Positions 19,807 through 29,473 are shown, numbered from the stretch's first letter. The stretch is DNA of 64,000 nt from Blastopirellula sp. (GCA_002733575.1 NVWB01000004.1:1-64000); one strand, 5' to 3'. Translations and numbers: made by a program. Notes: generated from the sequence alone by a model not told the origin.

Positions 19807-19932
19807 CTAGCACCATCGACGATTCTGGCGTTGGCGATGCTTCGAGTACAAACGAATTCGGAATGTCGCCGGTGCGGACACCCGAAATTTAAAACTACGC
19901 AACTTTAAAACTCACGCTTCGCGCTTGAGATT
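19807..19932. repeat. Mosaic dispersed repeat, copy B (5' side of ychF, inverted)
   Basis: Two modules lie next to each other in inverted orientation relative to copy A: 19807-19878 (pairs with 18415-18486) and 19887-19932 (pairs with 18181-18214; its last 19 bases also match 9826-9844 exactly on the other strand). The remaining bases between ychF and the sulfatase terminator show no gene. Confidence 0.7.
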
Positions 19933-20041
19933 GCGCTTTCTAATTCATGAATATTCATTCTTTTGACTTAAAAACCAAACAAGAGACAACACGATAAACA
20001 GGCGACTGACCTCTCGGCAGTCACCCTACGAGTCCTAATAA

Positions 20042-20080
20042 AAAAACGGTGGACAGGCATCTGGCCTTTCCACCGTTTTT
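20042..20080 (-). terminator. Intrinsic terminator of the sulfatase at 20109
   Basis: A 12-bp stem (20042-20053 with 20069-20080), with a further short pairing in the loop, runs into seven T on the minus strand, 29 bases after the sulfatase stop. Confidence 0.85.
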
Positions 20081-20108
20081 GTTTCTTGCGAGATTATTCA
20101 ATCGGACG

Positions 20109-21557
20109 TTAGTCCAAGGTTCTAAACTTAAATATCTCAGAAGGCGTTCGGCCTTCTTTCATGATCTTGGTAAACTTGGCAACTAGATCAGGATGGTCAG
20201 AGGCAACATCGGTTGATTCGCCTGGATCTTTGTCTAGATTGTACAACTCAATTTTCAACGGCGTCTTGCTGTTCTTGGCAAGCATGTTTTGACGAATGGC
20301 TTTCCATTTGCCTTGTCGTACCGCTTGTTGGCCACCGTACGATGCAAACTCCCAGTACAAATAATCGTGGGGCTTTTGTTTTTTACCCAACAACGCAGGC
20401 ATCAAACTAATTCCGTCAATGTCGGTGGGAGAGTCAACGCCTGCTACGTCACAGAAAGTCGGTAGCAAATCCCAGAAGGCCGAGATGTGATTCGACTCTG
20501 TGCCTGGTTTGATTTTGCCTGGCCAACGTGCCACTAGTGGAATACGAATTCCGCCTTCGTACAAGCTCCCTTTGAGTCCTTTGAAGACGCCAGCCGATTC
20601 AAAGAAATCGGAGTCTGAACCGCCGAGACGATCATAAGTTGGCCCATTGTCGGACGAGAACAAAACGAGGGTGTTGTCGTCGAGACCATATTTTTTAACA
20701 CGGTCAAGAATCTGGCCGATGTCACGATCTAAATGCGTGATCATGGCCGCGTAGCCAGCACGTGGAAATGGATGTTTTAGATAACCGTGATGTTTGTGCT
20801 CTTCTTCAGGAATGATTCCTTTATACTCAGCCAATGATTCTTCGGTCACTTGAATTGACAAGTGAGGAATCGCAAACGGCATGTACAAAAAGAAAGGGCG
20901 ATCTTTATTCTCATCGATGAACTCTAATGCCACTTCACGAAAACGATCTTGCGAATAAGTTTCGCCGTTCAGCGTGCGATCATTGCCAGGCAACACTTCT
21001 TTTTTGTCGTTGCGCCAAAGAAACTTCGGGTAATGATTATGGGCATGGCGTTGACAGTTGAATCCGTAGAACAAGTCAAAGCCTTGTTTGTTTGGGTCGC
21101 CGGTGGTGCCGACGTGGCCTAAGCCCCATTTGCCAATTGCGGCAGTCGCGTACCCTTTTTTCTTCAGAAGTTCAGCGATGGTAATCTCTTCATCAGGAAT
21201 CGGATTTTGGCCAGGGAACTCCCAACCAAATTTTGGAGCCAAGTGTTGTAGATAGCCAGGGTCACCATTGTTTCGTACATGGGCATGGCCTGGGTGTTTG
21301 CCGGTCATCAAGCAACAGCGAGAAGGCGCACAGACGGCATTTCCACTATAGTGATCGGTGAATTTGATCCCCTCTTTGGCCAAGCGATCAATGTTCGGGG
21401 TTTTGATCCATTTCTGGCCATAGCAGCCCAGCTCGTTGTAGCCTAAGTCATCGGCCAATAAATAGATGATGTTCGGCGGGCGTTCGGCCGCAAGTAAGCT
21501 GGTACAACTTACTAACAGAACCAATAGGGCGGACCATATACGTTGCGATGATTTCAT
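20109..21557 (-). CDS. Exported arylsulfatase-type sulfatase
   Basis: 482 residues. The signal peptide (about 1-24, ending SLLAA) is followed by the metal-binding [15 protein letters not shown] and the catalytic motif CAPSR (76-80), whose Cys is converted to formylglycine by a maturation enzyme. SSDNGP and the C-terminal metal residues (SSDNG, then [11 protein letters not shown]) are present. It hydrolyses sulfate esters, probably of polysaccharides, outside the cytoplasm. An in-frame ATG lies 8 codons upstream (21581), but the signal peptide begins cleanly at 21557. It is monocistronic with its own terminator. The substrate is not inferable. Confidence 0.92.
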   Translation of the reverse strand: MKSSQRIWSALLVLLVSCTSLLAAERPPNIIYLLADDLGYNELGCYGQKWIKTPNIDRLAKEGIKFTDHYSGNAVCAPSRCCLMTGKHPGHAHVRNNGDPGYLQHLAPKFGWEFPGQNPIPDEEITIAELLKKKGYATAAIGKWGLGHVGTTGDPNKQGFDLFYGFNCQRHAHNHYPKFLWRNDKKEVLPGNDRTLNGETYSQDRFREVALEFIDENKDRPFFLYMPFAIPHLSIQVTEESLAEYKGIIPEEEHKHHGYLKHPFPRAGYAAMITHLDRDIGQILDRVKKYGLDDNTLVLFSSDNGPTYDRLGGSDSDFFESAGVFKGLKGSLYEGGIRIPLVARWPGKIKPGTESNHISAFWDLLPTFCDVAGVDSPTDIDGISLMPALLGKKQKPHDYLYWEFASYGGQQAVRQGKWKAIRQNMLAKNSKTPLKIELYNLDKDPGESTDVASDHPDLVAKFTKIMKEGRTPSEIFKFRTLD

Positions 21558-21827
21558 GATGGGTTTCCAGCTAGAGGGCATTCTCTTGGAAGGTGTAATT
21601 TTGGGTAATTCTAGTGATTGTAATGTCGAGCTTCTGACGTAACGTATAATCGTTACCCTTGAACTTTAACTCAATCGTTCTCTAATATCTATTTGTTACT
21701 AGCGAATCGACCGTTTTTTGCTCGATTTTTCAGCAAAAATCACTCGATAATCCAACGGGCAAAGCATGGAATGCTAGTTGCAGTCATCTAATACGGAACT
21801 GAAAACAGTCACTTGTGGGAAGAAGGA

Positions 21828-22226
21828 ATGTCACGAACAACGGTCAATTTCTGGCTAGATATGCTGCTACTTTTGCTCTTTATTGCGCTGCTTGGTATTT
21901 CAGTGATCACGCACTTCTTGTTTCCCCCTGGCACCAATGCGGCTGGTTGGACCCTATGGGGAGCCGGGTACGATCGTTGGAGTGAATGGCAGTTTGGCCT
22001 GCTGGTGACCCTGTCGTTAGCCATCTTGATTCACGTAATGCTGCATTGGACTTGGGTCTGCGGCGTCGTCTCTGCGATGCAGGCACACCGCACCGGCAAA
22101 AAGAAAACCCAATGGGACAACGGCACAAAAACCATCGTCGGCGTGGCAGTCATTATTGTGATCTTAAACGTAGTCGGCGGAATCTTGGCCGCGGCGGCTG
22201 TGATGATCCAGGGGCCAGGGGTTTAG
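21828..22226 (+). CDS. DUF4405 membrane protein (flavinylation-associated cytochrome type)
   Basis: 132 residues with three to four membrane segments. FWLDMLLLLLF, FPPGTNAAGWTLWGAGYDRW and HVMLHWTWVCGV match small DUF4405 proteins, in which the paired His residues are thought to carry haem b. The ATG at 21828 is preceded by GGGAAGAAGGA; a TTG at 21813 would add five residues. A role in electron transfer is inferred from family knowledge only; no FMN-binding or ApbE partner is adjacent. Confidence 0.65.
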   Translation: MSRTTVNFWLDMLLLLLFIALLGISVITHFLFPPGTNAAGWTLWGAGYDRWSEWQFGLLVTLSLAILIHVMLHWTWVCGVVSAMQAHRTGKKKTQWDNGTKTIVGVAVIIVILNVVGGILAAAAVMIQGPGV

Positions 22227-22251
22227 AGGAATTTTACAATCGGCGTTGGGT

Positions 22252-22283
22252 GCCATGCCCTCGCGCTTTCGCGTGGGCATGCT
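22252..22283. repeat. Palindromic intergenic repeat
   Basis: CATGCCC-T-CGCG-CTTT-CGCG-T-GGGCATG (22254-22281): an 11-bp stem with one internal mismatch and a 4-base loop, REP-like in form. It belongs to a 410-base gene-free stretch (22227-22637) crowded with palindromes. Confidence 0.6.
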
Positions 22284-22445
22284 TTGGGCCCAGATATCCG
22301 GCTTGCTTCAACCGTATTCCACTCATCAATCAACCGTAGCTGAAGTCGTAAGACTTCAGGGAACCCTCGATGTCGATCCTACGAATTCAAAACCCCTGGT
22401 AGGTTGGCTGCTCGCCAGCCGACTTTTGAAGTGCAAAAAAGATTC

Positions 22446-22516
22446 TCACGCCAAGGCGCAAAGGCGCCAAGAGGTTTTGCTTCAAACTTTCTTGGCGCCT
22501 TTGCGCCTTGGCGTGA
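22446..22516. repeat. 27-bp perfect inverted repeat
   Basis: 22446-22472 and 22490-22516 are exact reverse complements separated by 17 bases; the arms carry the GGCGC/AAGGCGC rhythm (CGCCAAGGCGCAAAGGCGCC core). No T-run follows. Such arms are seen as dispersed repeats in planctomycete and other genomes; there is no coding content. Confidence 0.85.
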
Positions 22517-22637
22517 TATTAATTTCGTTTGCTTGAGGTTTAGTTGCAAATGGGTTTTCGAGACGGTAAGCTAATTGCTTAGCATTTTGCGGCACAGCAA
22601 CGAAAACCACGCGAATGGAGGAATAGCCGAGAGAATC

Positions 22638-23180
22638 ATGACCCGCGATAATTACGAGATACCAGCGCCGAAGCCCCAGATGATCGAATTCTATGAACAA
22701 CGCACGAAGGAGCACATTGCCAGAGTTGCCGCGAACCTGAGGTTGCTGGCGAAGGTTACGATTCACAGTGAAGAGTTGACACGGCGACAAAAGATCCATG
22801 ACGCATCCAAATTCGCGCCCGAAGAAAGAGATGCTTACGTCTGGCTAACCGAATACCATCGGTGCAGAAGGAGTGGAGAACCGTTTGATTATCCGCCAGG
22901 CGTTGAACAAGAGGTGAAGCGTGCAATTCAACACCATATGACAACAAATCGCCATCACCCACAATTCCATACAGACCCGAACGACATGACGGAAGTAGAT
23001 CTGATCGAAATGGTTTGCGACTGGACTGCAATGTCACAGGAATTCAATCAAGATGGCGGTAGTGCCCGCGGATGGGCAGACAAAACAATCGGCACACGTG
23101 TACATTTCAATGAACAGAGTTCTGAATTTATCTACCGAATGATCGAGGAACTGGACAAGCAAATTGCTGCCCAGGGATAG
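22638..23180 (+). CDS. DUF5662 family protein
   Basis: 180 residues, soluble. FYEQRTKEHIARVAANLRLL followed by IHDASKF-PEER-AY and AIQHHMTTNRHHPQ matches the DUF5662 pattern, a His/Asp-rich helical family with an HD-like look; D and H residues at KIHDASKF and QHHMTTNRHHP are plausible metal ligands. The biochemical role is unknown. The frame is open further upstream to 22575, but conserved sequence begins only after MTRDNYE, so the ATG at 22638 is chosen. Confidence 0.6.
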   Translation: MTRDNYEIPAPKPQMIEFYEQRTKEHIARVAANLRLLAKVTIHSEELTRRQKIHDASKFAPEERDAYVWLTEYHRCRRSGEPFDYPPGVEQEVKRAIQHHMTTNRHHPQFHTDPNDMTEVDLIEMVCDWTAMSQEFNQDGGSARGWADKTIGTRVHFNEQSSEFIYRMIEELDKQIAAQG

Positions 23181-23239
23181 CAGCCAGAGTAACGCCTCTT
23201 GGCGGTCATGGCCTGTGGTGTAGTGTGTTTTTAACATCG

Positions 23240-23406
23240 GGTGGCACCGATGACGATTCCGGAGTTAGCTTTGCTTCGGGAACAAACGTGTTCGGTTTTG
23301 GAAAACGCGAACCACTTCAAACCCACTTATTCAAAACGATGCCGGGGTCGACGCATGTCGATTAGGGGTTAGACCGAATTCCATTTACCTCGTGCAGAAA
23401 TAATCC
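23240..23406. repeat. Mosaic dispersed repeat, copy C
   Basis: Contains the module shared with 18415-18486 and 19807-19878 (23240-23292), the module shared with 18268-18308 (23329-23369) and a tail, GACC..ATTCCATT..GCAGAAA.AATC, shared with 18148-18173. The order differs from copy A, so the repeat is modular and rearranged. Read on the minus strand, all three copies of the first module could encode a similar PN-F-EA-TPESS peptide. Confidence 0.65.
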
Positions 23407-23536
23407 AACTTTGCTTCTCCAGTCAAATCGGCTATGCTAATACAACCTTCTATCGACTTTCCTTCGCAGTGATGTTTCGAAGCATTGATGGAGCTTGGAA
23501 GTAGGAGGGACGTTTTGTAGATTGAAAGGGACTGTA

Positions 23537-24115
23537 ATGAATCGTGTTGTAAAAATTCTAGTATGCATCTTCACATTACTTGCGTTTTTTGTGATTCTAG
23601 GAGTCGCAGTCTATCTGCGAACTTCTCAAGATAGCATTCAATTCGAGTTATTGAAAGAAGTTACATTTCATATCAATCCGCAAAAACCAGATAGTTCACT
23701 AGCGGAACAAAACGAAGACCCTAGTGATCTAAATGGGTGGGTGAGTGAGTCCTATTATTCCACTGAAGATTTCTATCTCGCTAAAGTACGAATCACAAAT
23801 ACAGGAAACCGATCAATCTTCGTATATAAAGGGGTTAATGCTATGAATCGTTATTTTGATCCCGGTTTTGAAGAGAGTTTCGATGAAGTGGAGTGGGTAG
23901 AATTGCCTTCGGGACATTCTCGAATATATAATTATACTGAAGAGGATAAAAGCAATTTGCAGAATTTGCAAATTAATTATCATAAAGGTAATGAAAAAAG
24001 TAATGAAAATCGATTTAAGGCAATGAGCATGCCTGTTAAGGAAGTGGGGAAAGTGTATAAGGCTAAATCATATAAATTGATTCCTTCGCTTGATTCAATA
24101 AGCACGCCAGAGTGA
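23537..24115 (+). CDS. Membrane-anchored hypothetical protein, AT-rich
   Basis: 192 residues. One N-terminal membrane segment (about 6-27, ILVCIFTLLAFFVILGVAVY) and a soluble outer part that looks beta-rich, with NTGNRSIFVYKG reminiscent of an immunoglobulin-like fold. I do not recognise a family. The codon use is noticeably AT-richer than in the neighbours, as in the 42.7-44.4 kb genes, which may mean recent acquisition. The start ATG is preceded by GAAAGGGA; the upstream in-frame codon at 23495 is less likely. Confidence 0.6.
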   Translation: MNRVVKILVCIFTLLAFFVILGVAVYLRTSQDSIQFELLKEVTFHINPQKPDSSLAEQNEDPSDLNGWVSESYYSTEDFYLAKVRITNTGNRSIFVYKGVNAMNRYFDPGFEESFDEVEWVELPSGHSRIYNYTEEDKSNLQNLQINYHKGNEKSNENRFKAMSMPVKEVGKVYKAKSYKLIPSLDSISTPE

Positions 24116-24262
24116 AACAGAGATCGCTGAAATCTTAGGCCTTTAACCTCTATCCCGCCCTCACTTTCCCCAAAAAATAACCAGATTTTACATATCCACA
24201 CAATTCAGCTATACTATTACTACCTTCTACCGCTTCCCTTCCCTCCTACTCCCTCCGCTGTT

Positions 24263-26464
24263 ATGTGTCGTTCCTGGCAAATTATTCTGCTGTTTGCTGC
24301 TGTGTTGGCTATTGGTGCGCAGTTGGGTGGGACTCGATTGCTGGCGGAGGAACCGGTTAGTTTTGAGTTGGAGATCCAACCGATTCTTACGGCCAACGGT
24401 TGCAACGCCGGGGCCTGTCATGGGAAGCAGCGGGGGCAGAATGGCTTTCAACTTTCGCTGTTGGGTTTTGACCCGGAGTTTGACTTTGCGGCACTCACCA
24501 AAGAAGGTCGCGGCCGGCGGGTCTTTCCGGCGGCACCAGGGCACAGTTTGCTGCTGCAAAAAACGGTCGGCCAATTACCGCATGGGGGCGGAGTGTTGTT
24601 CAAGCCAAACGGTGAAGACTACCAAACCCTGCACCGTTGGATTGCCCAGGGCTTGCCGCGAGAAATTGAAAACGAACCGAGCCTTGAACGAATCACAGTT
24701 GAGCCAGAGCAGATGTTGATGAAGCCGCTGGAAGAACGGCAACTTACCGTGACCGCCTATTATTCAGACGGCACTTCGGCAGACGTGACCCGGCGTACTT
24801 CGTTTCAATCGAATGAAACCGCGATTGCTTCGGTCTCTGAAACTGGCGCCATCAAAGCCGGCAAGATCCAAGGCGAAACCGCCGTGATGTGCCGCTACAT
24901 GAGTGAGATTACCGTTTCCAATATGGCAATTCCATTATTGGGCCAAGTGCCAAAAGCAATGTACGCTGAACTGCCGCGTAACAATGTGATTGATGAGCTG
25001 GTCTGGAAGAAACTGGAATCCCTACGCATCACTCCTTCGGCTCCGGTCGACGATTCCAAATATCTACGCAGGGTCTACATCGATATCATCGGGCGAACAC
25101 CCTCCGCGGATGAAGCCCGAGCGTTTCTAGAAAACAAAAGTGAAAACCGCCGGGCCGAATTGGTCGATGAACTGTTGAATCACCCCGGCTATGCCGATCA
25201 CTGGGCCAACAAATGGGCCGATCTGTTGCGACCGAATCCGTATCGCGTCGGCATCAAGGCCACGATGAATTACGATAATTGGATACGCGACCAGTTTCGT
25301 GAAAATCGCCCCTACGATGTTTGGGTGCGTGATCTGCTGACCGCTTCTGGCAGCACCTGGGAAAACGGCGCGGCAACCTTGTTTCGAGATCGACGTTCGC
25401 CGGATGAAGTGACCACGCTGGTCTCGCAACTGTTTCTCGGGATTCGATTGGAATGTGCCAAATGCCATCATCACCCGTTTGAAAAATGGGGCCAAGACGA
25501 CTTCTACAGCTTCGCGGCCTACTTTGCCCAAATCGGGAGAAAAGGTCCAGGTATTTCGTCGCCGATTTCCGGTGGAGAAGAAATGATCTTCACCTCGAAA
25601 AAAGGAAGCGTCAAGCATCCACTCACCGGCGAAGTCATGATGGCGAAACCGCTGTTTGGCGAAGCAAAACCGATTGCCGATTTTGATGATCCACGCGAAG
25701 CCATTGCCGAGTGGATTACTGCGGACGCGAACCCGTTTTTTGCCGAAGTCCAAGTCAACCGAATTTGGGTTGACTTGATGGGACGCGGCATTGTAGTGCC
25801 GGTCGATGATTTACGGTCGACCAATCCGGCCACCAATCAACCACTTTTGACCGCCTTGGCCGATCACCTGCGTCAGCACGATTACAACTTGAAAGAGGTG
25901 ATTCGCTTAATCACTTCTTCGCACGTCTATGCGTTGGGCTCGCTGCCGTCAGATCGCAACATTGCCGATACACGCAACTTTTCAAGGAACTATCGCCAGC
26001 GGCTTCGGGCCGAAGTGATGCAGAGTTCCATTGATGACATCACCGGCGTGCCGACCAGTTATTCCGCAATGGCACCTACAGCCAGAGCCAATCAAATCTG
26101 GACGCATCGCGTTGATTCCTTGTTCTTGGATACCTTTGGTAGACCGAACGAAAACGAAGACCCGCCGTGCGAACGGATTGAAGAGTCGACCGTAACGCAA
26201 GCGTTGCACTTGATGAATGCACCTTCGATCTACAAAAAAGTAACCAGCAGCAGCGGAACAGCGGCAAAGCTGGCCACTAGCGAAATGACCGCAGAAGCAA
26301 TCGTGGAAGAACTTTACCTGACGATTTACAGTCGATATCCCGATACACAAGAACAAGAGATCGGGCGATTGTTGTTCAACCAAGACAAAATAACACGACA
26401 GCAAGCGACCGAAGATTTAATGTGGGCACTGCTCAATACGTCCGAATTCATCTTAAGGGACTAA
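24263..26464 (+). CDS. DUF1549/DUF1553 exported protein with Ig-like (Big_2) domain and cytochrome-like Cys motifs
   Basis: 733 residues. Signal peptide about 1-30; a cytochrome-like region with CNAGACHG (CX4CH) near residue 48; a Big_2-like Ig domain at about 150-235; DUF1549 (about 240-440) including CAKCHHHPFEKW, a true CXXCH; and DUF1553 to the end. This is the planctomycete-typical partner of DUF1501 proteins. A role in extracellular degradation or electron transfer is suspected but unproven. The next gene starts 18 bases on, forming a three-gene operon. Confidence 0.88.
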   Translation: MCRSWQIILLFAAVLAIGAQLGGTRLLAEEPVSFELEIQPILTANGCNAGACHGKQRGQNGFQLSLLGFDPEFDFAALTKEGRGRRVFPAAPGHSLLLQKTVGQLPHGGGVLFKPNGEDYQTLHRWIAQGLPREIENEPSLERITVEPEQMLMKPLEERQLTVTAYYSDGTSADVTRRTSFQSNETAIASVSETGAIKAGKIQGETAVMCRYMSEITVSNMAIPLLGQVPKAMYAELPRNNVIDELVWKKLESLRITPSAPVDDSKYLRRVYIDIIGRTPSADEARAFLENKSENRRAELVDELLNHPGYADHWANKWADLLRPNPYRVGIKATMNYDNWIRDQFRENRPYDVWVRDLLTASGSTWENGAATLFRDRRSPDEVTTLVSQLFLGIRLECAKCHHHPFEKWGQDDFYSFAAYFAQIGRKGPGISSPISGGEEMIFTSKKGSVKHPLTGEVMMAKPLFGEAKPIADFDDPREAIAEWITADANPFFAEVQVNRIWVDLMGRGIVVPVDDLRSTNPATNQPLLTALADHLRQHDYNLKEVIRLITSSHVYALGSLPSDRNIADTRNFSRNYRQRLRAEVMQSSIDDITGVPTSYSAMAPTARANQIWTHRVDSLFLDTFGRPNENEDPPCERIEESTVTQALHLMNAPSIYKKVTSSSGTAAKLATSEMTAEAIVEELYLTIYSRYPDTQEQEIGRLLFNQDKITRQQATEDLMWALLNTSEFILRD

Positions 26465-26481
26465 CTACCCAGGTGACGAAA

Positions 26482-27807
26482 ATGGAAAATCAACCGAATA
26501 CAGCAAAGATGAGCCGCCGAAATTGCTTGAAGCTAGGGCTCGGCTCTTTGGCCGGTGGCGGGCTGGCTTCGGCCTTGCAAGCGAAGGCATTCGCCGCGAA
26601 ATCTGGCATCCGCAGTCAGGCCGACAGTTGCATCTTGATTTGGCTAGACGGTGGCCCTACGCACTATGAAACGTTTGACCCTAAGCCTGATGCTCCGGTT
26701 GAAATTCGTGGTGAATTTGAAGCAATCAAAACGAAACTGCCTGGCGTTTATTATTCCAAACACATGAAACGCCTGGCGGCGATTGCGGACAAATACGCGA
26801 TGGTTCGTTCCATTCGACACAATCAAGGCAACCACGGCGCCGGCAATCATTACATGATGACTGGAGCCCCGCCTCGTATTCCAGTCGGCTGTGGAGCTTT
26901 TGTCAGTTTTCATCCTAGCTTGGGTGCCACCACTTCGCATCAACTGGGCGCACCGCATGGTATGCCGGCCTATTTTTCACTGCCAAGCATGACACGATCT
27001 GGCGGGCCGAATTTCCTGGGCCAAAAACACGGGCCGTTTGTGGTGGCCGATGATCCGAACCGTTCGAGCTTTCGTGTGCGAGACGTAGTGATTCCGCGTG
27101 AACTGACGGATTCTCGCTTTGCTGATCGTAAACAACTGCGGGCACAAGTTGACCGCATGGTACGCATCAACGAAGAAGCGGCCGCTGATCCAGCCCTGGC
27201 GGTTGACGAGTTTTATCAGCAAGGCTACCAGTTAATCAGTTCGCCTGAAGCACAAAAGGCATTTGATATTCATCAAGAATCAGACGAAGTTCGCGACAAA
27301 TATGGCCGCCATGCTCTAGGCCAGCGAGCCCTGTTGTCTCGTCGATTGGTAGAAGCAGGCGTTCCGTTTATCACCATTGCCGAAGGTGGCTGGGATCATC
27401 ATACCGACATCTTTAATGCACTCAATAAACGCTTACCCACGTTCGACGCTACTATCGCCACGTTGATTGAAGACTTGGAAGAGCGTGGCATGTTAGAACG
27501 AACTATGGTGATTGTGTTAGGCGAATTTGGTCGCACTCCAAAGATCAACGAGCGTGGAGGGCGTGATCATTGGTCCAGCGCGATGAGTGTGTTGTTTGCT
27601 GGCGGTGGCACACCTGGTGGTGTCGTGGTCGGAGCCACAGATCGACAAGGTTACTCGGCAATTGAAGATGTGCTTTCGCCTGAGAACTTTGTTTCGACCA
27701 TCTATCGTAAACTGGGCATCGATCCAAATATGGTGCTGTACACTCCACAAGGCCGCCCGGCTCACTTGGTAAGCAACGGTGCTCCCATCTCGCAGTTGAT
27801 GGGGTAA
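26482..27807 (+). CDS. DUF1501 domain protein with Tat signal
   Basis: 441 residues. The N-terminus has SRRNCLKLG followed by a hydrophobic stretch ending ALQAKAFA, a twin-arginine signal for folded export. The DUF1501 body is a sulfatase/alkaline-phosphatase-like fold, with WLDGGPTHYETFDPK, NHGAGNHY, EGGWDHH and LGEFGRTPK as likely metal-binding loops. It is encoded with DUF1549/1553 proteins across the phylum; the substrate is not known. ATG 26482 is preferred to the upstream in-frame codon at 26422 because the Tat motif follows directly. Confidence 0.9.
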   Translation: MENQPNTAKMSRRNCLKLGLGSLAGGGLASALQAKAFAAKSGIRSQADSCILIWLDGGPTHYETFDPKPDAPVEIRGEFEAIKTKLPGVYYSKHMKRLAAIADKYAMVRSIRHNQGNHGAGNHYMMTGAPPRIPVGCGAFVSFHPSLGATTSHQLGAPHGMPAYFSLPSMTRSGGPNFLGQKHGPFVVADDPNRSSFRVRDVVIPRELTDSRFADRKQLRAQVDRMVRINEEAAADPALAVDEFYQQGYQLISSPEAQKAFDIHQESDEVRDKYGRHALGQRALLSRRLVEAGVPFITIAEGGWDHHTDIFNALNKRLPTFDATIATLIEDLEERGMLERTMVIVLGEFGRTPKINERGGRDHWSSAMSVLFAGGGTPGGVVVGATDRQGYSAIEDVLSPENFVSTIYRKLGIDPNMVLYTPQGRPAHLVSNGAPISQLMG

Positions 27808-27811
27808 CGGA

Positions 27812-29440
27812 ATGAATCGTTTGCGTTTATTTTCACTGATGGTGCTCTGTTTGTTCGTTGCTGGCTTGGGAACTCATTTTCCAAGTAGATCAGCAGCAGC
27901 CGAACCAAAGCTGAACTATTTCTTTCCCGCTGGTGCAACACGCGGGAAGACAACCCAAGTGAACGCCTCTGGCACATTCGGCAACTGGCCGGTACAAGCT
28001 TGGGTCAACCGGCCTGGGTTGACCGTGACTGCTGCCGAGAAAAAAGGGCAACTTCAAATTGAAGTCGACGCCCAAGCAACCGGTGGAATCTATTGGGTCC
28101 GGCTGTTTGACAAAGAAGGTGCATCGAGCCTACGTCCATTTTTGGTAGACAGCTTGCCGGAACAGCTAGAGACCGAGCCGAACGACAGCCCTAAAGACGC
28201 TCAAGCGATTGTACTGCCGCAAATTGTCAACGGCAAGCTTTCAAAAAAAGGTGAAGTCGATGGCTTTGCAGTGCAACTCAAGCAGGGTGAAACACTGGTC
28301 GCTTCGCTCGAAGGCAACTTCTTCTTGAACTCTCCGATGGATAGCGTGCTGCAACTGACAGACGCACAGGGCTACGTGATTCAACAAAACAACGATGCCC
28401 GAGGACTTGATCCACAAATTATCTATACCGCAAAAACAGATGGCACGTACTTGGTCCGCGCGTTTGCGTTTCCTTCGGCGCCTAATAGCACGATTGGTTT
28501 TGCCGGGGCCGATACTTATTTGTATCGACTTACGTTGACGACAGGCCCTTATCTAGATCACAGTATTCCGTTGGTTGCACTGACTAACGAACCAACAGCC
28601 GTGGAACTCGTCGGCTGGAATTTACCAAAGACGCTGACCAAGAAGTTGCTGAGTGCAGACGAAGCGGCCCACGGATTCGTCTCTCACCCAGATGTTGCCG
28701 GTTACTGGCCGCTCTCGAATTCAAATTCGTTCAAGATGATTACCGAGAGCAAACCCGAGGATGATCAAGCACAGTTGTTAAGCCTGCCGGTGATTATCTC
28801 CGGCAAGCTTGCTTTGAAAGGCGAAAAAGACCGTTATCGATTTCAGGCCACCAAGGGACAGAAAATTTCGTTCAAACTGCGATCCCACTCGATTGGTTTT
28901 CCGTTGGATGCAGTGATCGAGATCATCGACCCTGCTGGCAAATCGGCCGAGTATGATGACGCCTCGAAACTGAAAGACCCTGTGGTTAGCTACACGGTAA
29001 AAAGTGATGGCGAGCTTCAGGTTGTGGTCAAAGATCTGCATGGTCGCGGTGGCTTGCGTTTTCCGTATGAGTTGACCGTGAGCGAAGTCCGGCCAGATTT
29101 CACACTGACTGTAGATTCTGACTTATCGAAAATCAAATCAGGCGAGTCACAAGAGATCACTGTCAAAGTGAATCGAACCGATGGATTTAAACTGCCGATA
29201 GAGATTCAAGCGATTGACTTGCCGGAAGGAATTACGATGACACCAGTCACTTCTTCCGGTGAAGGCGATACGGCAAAGGAAGTCAAGTTAAAACTGACCG
29301 CCACGAAAGAATCGGCAAGCGGCGCATTCCGAATTCAAGGGAAAGCGACCGCTGAAGAATCAACAATTTCTCACAACGCACGATTCACGATCAAAGACCG
29401 GTCTGATACATTAGACTGGCTGTGGGTCACGGTTGAATAA
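27812..29440 (+). CDS. Exported PPC-domain (pre-peptidase C-terminal) protein
   Basis: 542 residues. Signal peptide about 1-30 (ending RSAAA), a beta domain, then two PPC-like beta-sandwiches: ETEPNDSPKDAQAI with GKLSKKGEVDGFAVQLK (about 110-230), and a repeat with SGKLALKGEKDRYRFQA (about 325-420); the C-terminal part is Ig-like. It starts 4 bases after the DUF1501 stop, so it is the third gene of the operon. PPC domains often bind ligands or help secretion; this copy has no protease domain, so it is probably a structural or binding partner. Confidence 0.82.
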   Translation: MNRLRLFSLMVLCLFVAGLGTHFPSRSAAAEPKLNYFFPAGATRGKTTQVNASGTFGNWPVQAWVNRPGLTVTAAEKKGQLQIEVDAQATGGIYWVRLFDKEGASSLRPFLVDSLPEQLETEPNDSPKDAQAIVLPQIVNGKLSKKGEVDGFAVQLKQGETLVASLEGNFFLNSPMDSVLQLTDAQGYVIQQNNDARGLDPQIIYTAKTDGTYLVRAFAFPSAPNSTIGFAGADTYLYRLTLTTGPYLDHSIPLVALTNEPTAVELVGWNLPKTLTKKLLSADEAAHGFVSHPDVAGYWPLSNSNSFKMITESKPEDDQAQLLSLPVIISGKLALKGEKDRYRFQATKGQKISFKLRSHSIGFPLDAVIEIIDPAGKSAEYDDASKLKDPVVSYTVKSDGELQVVVKDLHGRGGLRFPYELTVSEVRPDFTLTVDSDLSKIKSGESQEITVKVNRTDGFKLPIEIQAIDLPEGITMTPVTSSGEGDTAKEVKLKLTATKESASGAFRIQGKATAEESTISHNARFTIKDRSDTLDWLWVTVE

Positions 29441-29473
29441 TTTCTTTGTGCTTGGCGAATCGAGATTGATGAT

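Noticed and set aside
18181-19920. Treating ychF plus its inverted repeats as a composite transposon
   Set aside because: No transposase, no target duplication visible, and ychF is a core gene; the repeats are more likely a dispersed family found by chance on both sides.
22446-22516. Reading the 27-bp inverted repeat as a CRISPR fragment
   Set aside because: Only one inverted pair, no direct repeats with spacers, and no cas genes in the window.
25127-25753. 208-codon open frame antisense to the DUF1549 gene
   Set aside because: It mirrors a strongly conserved coding region; no domain and no ribosome site.
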